Shown here: positions 61,537-64,000 of the stretch, one piece after another
How positions within the stretch are numbered: the first letter of the stretch is position 1
Layout: the number at the start of each line of letters is the position of its first letter
Source: G963663315 sp965208975
Lineage (GTDB): Bacteria > Pseudomonadota > Gammaproteobacteria > Arenicellales > Poriferihabitantaceae
DNA length: 64,000 bases
NCBI GenBank assembly: GCA_965208975.1
Contig: CBDBQH010000003.1
Coordinates: forward strand, 1,984,001-2,048,000
Reading direction: 5' to 3'
Made by a program: the position numbers and the translations under genes
Notes under the pieces: generated by a model
Told to the model about the DNA's origin: nothing
What the model saw: only the letters and a program-made list of their open reading frames with translations
Databases searched by the model: none

Positions 61537-62829
61537 ATGAAAGTACTGATAGCCGGTGGAGGGGGAAGAGAGCATGCGCTGGCATGGAAAGCGGCGCGAT
61601 CGCCTTTGGTGACCGAAGTATACGTGGCGCCCGGTAACGCCGGGACGGCCATGGAGCGCCGCATCCACAATGTCGATCTGGCGGCTACCGATATTGACGG
61701 CTTGATTCGGTTTGCCAGAGGCCATGAAATCGGGTTGACGATCATCGGGCCGGAGGCTCCGCTGGTACTGGGTATTGCCGATGCGTTCAGGAAGGCTGGA
61801 CTTGAATGTTTCGGTCCCGGTGAGTCAGCGTCCCGACTGGAGGGGTCGAAAACCTTTGCCAAGCGGTTTCTTGCCCGCCATTCGATTGCCACTGCGGATT
61901 TCGAGAGTTTTGTCGAGGTGAAGCCAGCGCTGGACTATCTGCGAACCGCTCGCTGTCCACTGGTAATCAAGGCGGATGGCCTGGCCGCAGGCAAGGGAGT
62001 GGTGATTGCCGAAACCCGCAAACAGGCCGAACAGGCGGTTCAGGACATGATGATCGGAAATCAGTTTGGCGAGGCCGGACAGCGGGTTGTGATCGAACAA
62101 TTCCTGCATGGCGAGGAAGCCAGTTTCATTTGTATGGCGGACGGGAAAAATATCCTGCCGATGGCTTCAAGCCAGGACTACAAAAAAGCCGGTGAGGGTG
62201 ATACGGGACCGAATACCGGAGGAATGGGAGCCTGTTCCCCCGCTCCCGGATTGACAGACGAAATCCATACTCGTGTGATGGAGCGTATTATCCAGCCCAC
62301 TATTGATGGCCTGAGAGCGGAAGGTATGCCCTATACCGGGTTTTTATATGCCGGCCTGATGATCGGGGATGATTCCATTCCCCGGGTGCTGGAGTTTAAT
62401 TGCCGGTTTGGAGACCCTGAAACCCAACCCGTGCTGATGCGGATGCAGTCCGATATCGTGGCGCACTGTCTGGCGGCGCTGGCTCGGAAACTGGACCGGG
62501 AAGTGGCGGTATGGGATCATCGACCGGCATTGGGAGTGGTGATGGCGGCCAGGGGGTATCCCGGAGAATATCAAAAGGGCGAGAGGGTCGAAGGACTGGA
62601 CGGTCTGGATTCCGACGATCTCAAGGTTTTTCATGCGGGAACCCGATTGGAGAGGGAGCGGGTGGTGACTCATGGCGGGCGGGTCTTCTGTGTAACGGCG
62701 CTGGGTGAGACCCTGAAAGAATGTCGGAGGCGGGTTTATCAGGCAACAGACAGGATTCATTGGTCGGGTGGCTGGTTTCGTAGCGACATCGGTCACCGCG
62801 CGATAGATTCGGCGCCCGACAACCGTTAA
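61537..62829 (+). CDS. purD: Phosphoribosylamine-glycine ligase
   Basis: 430 residues. ATP-grasp enzyme starting MKVLIAGGGGREHALAWK, with YVAPGNAGTA, LVIKADGLAAGKGVVIA, GPNTGGMGACSPAP and EFNCRFGDPETQPVL. Second step of purine synthesis. With purH, purE and purF it makes four purine genes in the window, in two places. Confidence 0.96.
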   Translation: MKVLIAGGGGREHALAWKAARSPLVTEVYVAPGNAGTAMERRIHNVDLAATDIDGLIRFARGHEIGLTIIGPEAPLVLGIADAFRKAGLECFGPGESASRLEGSKTFAKRFLARHSIATADFESFVEVKPALDYLRTARCPLVIKADGLAAGKGVVIAETRKQAEQAVQDMMIGNQFGEAGQRVVIEQFLHGEEASFICMADGKNILPMASSQDYKKAGEGDTGPNTGGMGACSPAPGLTDEIHTRVMERIIQPTIDGLRAEGMPYTGFLYAGLMIGDDSIPRVLEFNCRFGDPETQPVLMRMQSDIVAHCLAALARKLDREVAVWDHRPALGVVMAARGYPGEYQKGERVEGLDGLDSDDLKVFHAGTRLERERVVTHGGRVFCVTALGETLKECRRRVYQATDRIHWSGGWFRSDIGHRAIDSAPDNR

Positions 62830-62902
62830 AATACCCGGCTACAGGGGCTGATATCCGGTTCGGATCAGCGAACGATATTTACACTCAATTTCCACAATAC
62901 AG

Positions 62903-63409
62903 ATGAATAAGCCGTTTGTTGCAGTTTTAATGGGGTCGGATTCAGATCTGCCGGTGATGCGCGCCACTCTTGACGTGCTGGATAATCTGGGAGTGTCCTG
63001 GGAGGTCAGGATTACTTCAGCGCACCGCACTCCCGCCGCTACCCACACGTATGTAAAAGAAGCCGAGTCGCGTGGCTGCGCGGTGTTTATTGCGGCAGCC
63101 GGCCTCGCCGCGCACCTTGCTGGCGTGGTCGCGAGCCTGACTGTCAAACCCGTGATCGGAGTGCCAATGGACGGGGGGCCGCTGAATGGCCAGGATGCAC
63201 TGCTTTCCACCGTACAGATGCCGGGCGGCATTCCGGTCGCCAGTGTCGCGATCGGCAAGGCGGGAGCAAAAAACGCGGGCTATCTCGCCGCCCAGATCCT
63301 GGGGGTTTCAGACCCTGATGTCGGAACCAGGGTACGGCATGAGCGAGAGAAAAATGCACAGGGTATCATGGAGAAAAACCGGAATCTTCAGGAATCATTG
63401 GGTAAATAG
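62903..63409 (+). CDS. purE: 5-(carboxyamino)imidazole ribonucleotide mutase
   Basis: 168 residues: VLMGSDSDLPVMRATLDVL, the SAHRTP motif with the catalytic His, AAAGLAAHLAGVVAS and LLSTVQMPGGIPVASVAIG. It rearranges N5-CAIR to CAIR. purK, which makes N5-CAIR and usually follows purE, is not here; a TsaC-like gene follows instead. Confidence 0.94.
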   Translation: MNKPFVAVLMGSDSDLPVMRATLDVLDNLGVSWEVRITSAHRTPAATHTYVKEAESRGCAVFIAAAGLAAHLAGVVASLTVKPVIGVPMDGGPLNGQDALLSTVQMPGGIPVASVAIGKAGAKNAGYLAAQILGVSDPDVGTRVRHEREKNAQGIMEKNRNLQESLGK

Positions 63410-63439
63410 CGGTGGATTTTCCAGAGCGCCGGAAATAAA

Positions 63440-63994
63440 TTGAATCTGGTATCAATACACGATGCGGCATCCGTAATCAGGCAGGGAGGCGTTATCGCCT
63501 ATCCAACAGAATCCTGTTATGGTCTCGGCTGCGACCCGGACAATTCCCGGGCAGTTCGCCGCATTCTCCATATCAAGCGCAGGAGAAAAGAGCAGGGGGT
63601 CATACTGGTTTCAGACCATATTTCCAGAATCATGAGATATGTCAGATTCTTCCCGGTTGCGACCCGGGGGGAAGTTCTGGCCAGTTGGCCCGGCGCCTGC
63701 ACCTGGTTATTGCCGGCAAGGAAAAGCGTTTCAGGATGGGTCACGGGAAATCATGCGTCCATCGCCGTCAGAGTCTCCCGGCATCACGCGGTTCGCGCAC
63801 TCTGCCGGAATGCAGGGATGGCGATTGTTTCCACCAGCGCGAACCGCGCTCGTCGCAAAGCCCTGAGAACTGCCGAGTGGGTTGCCCAGGAGTTCGGCGG
63901 TGAAGTGGATTGCATCATGGAAGGGTTGGTCGGTACGGATACCCGGCCATCTGTTATCCGCGACGCAGTCAGCGGTGTCGTAATCCGGGTATAG
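63440..63994 (+). CDS. tsaC: Threonylcarbamoyl-AMP synthase TsaC
   Basis: 184 residues with the YrdC fold: GGVIAYPTESCYGLGCDPDN, HIKRRRKEQGVILVSDH, WPGACTWLLPA and AGMAIVSTSANRA. It makes threonylcarbamoyl-AMP for t6A37 in ANN-decoding tRNAs. The length is that of the short bacterial TsaC, unlike the YciO paralogue at 45347. Starts with TTG 63440, 30 nt after purE, and ends just before the window edge. Confidence 0.9.
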   Translation: MNLVSIHDAASVIRQGGVIAYPTESCYGLGCDPDNSRAVRRILHIKRRRKEQGVILVSDHISRIMRYVRFFPVATRGEVLASWPGACTWLLPARKSVSGWVTGNHASIAVRVSRHHAVRALCRNAGMAIVSTSANRARRKALRTAEWVAQEFGGEVDCIMEGLVGTDTRPSVIRDAVSGVVIRV

Positions 63995-64000
63995 CGGCGT

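Overview
The window reads as a stretch of a gammaproteobacterial chromosome. The evidence is gene order rather than any single marker: ubiI-ubiH-pepP-UPF0149 divergent from zapA-6S RNA-fau, accD-folC-dedD-cvpA-purF, miaB-ybeZ-ybeY-lnt, trpS-scpA-scpB-rluB, aroQ-accB-accC and purH-purD are all characteristic of that class. Non-ATG starts and 1-11 nt gene overlaps are common. No tRNA, rRNA or CRISPR array was seen. A marine or host-associated lifestyle is an inference from the taurine/aminophosphonate genes and the large autotransporter.

Region 1 (1-14 kb) is accessory. It opens with the tail of an IS5-family transposase and two small membrane/coiled-coil genes. A minus-strand operon follows, ald-xsc-pta-dgcA-dgcN. 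It would turn the taurine product sulfoacetaldehyde into acetyl-CoA plus sulfite, and its last two genes match the D-glutamate N-acetylation/racemisation pair. After a Nudix hydrolase comes a three-gene minus-strand operon, DUF4338/DruA-like - NurA-like nuclease - HerA-like ATPase, which is the best candidate for an undescribed defence system. An orphan P27 terminase small subunit and another copy of the coiled-coil gene close the region. The two homologous coiled-coil loci bracket about 12 kb as direct repeats.

Region 2 (14-26.7 kb) holds an aminoethylphosphonate-type ABC transporter, then housekeeping genes (ybaB-recR, truA-trpF-accD-folC-dedD-cvpA-purF), then fur and a PfkB kinase on the minus strand.

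Region 3 (26.7-30.3 kb) is an autotransporter adhesin embedded in dispersed repeats. An uninterrupted tetranucleotide tract of about 20 units lies just upstream. It has no stop in any frame, and the adhesin frame has no ATG or GTG start of its own, which is the architecture of a phase-variable contingency locus.

Region 4 (30.3-49.5 kb) is core: ubiquinone hydroxylases, pepP, zapA, 6S RNA, fau, EVE protein, cyclophilin, miaB to lnt, bioY, pcnB, yciO, trpS, scpAB, rluB. A DpnA-like methyltransferase and a small PD-(D/E)xK nuclease are spliced between fau and the EVE gene with start/stop overlaps on both sides.

Region 5 (49.5-53.5 kb) is a decayed island: a MazE/AbrB-like antitoxin, a PLD-SNF2 helicase with a clipped C-terminus, and a deleted tyrosine recombinase.

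Region 6 (53.5-64 kb) returns to core: an SDR protein lacking its catalytic residues paired with a TIM-barrel glycosidase-like protein, aroQ-accB-accC, a zinc-ribbon DUF3426 protein, purH, a DUF2628-like membrane protein, purD, purE and tsaC.
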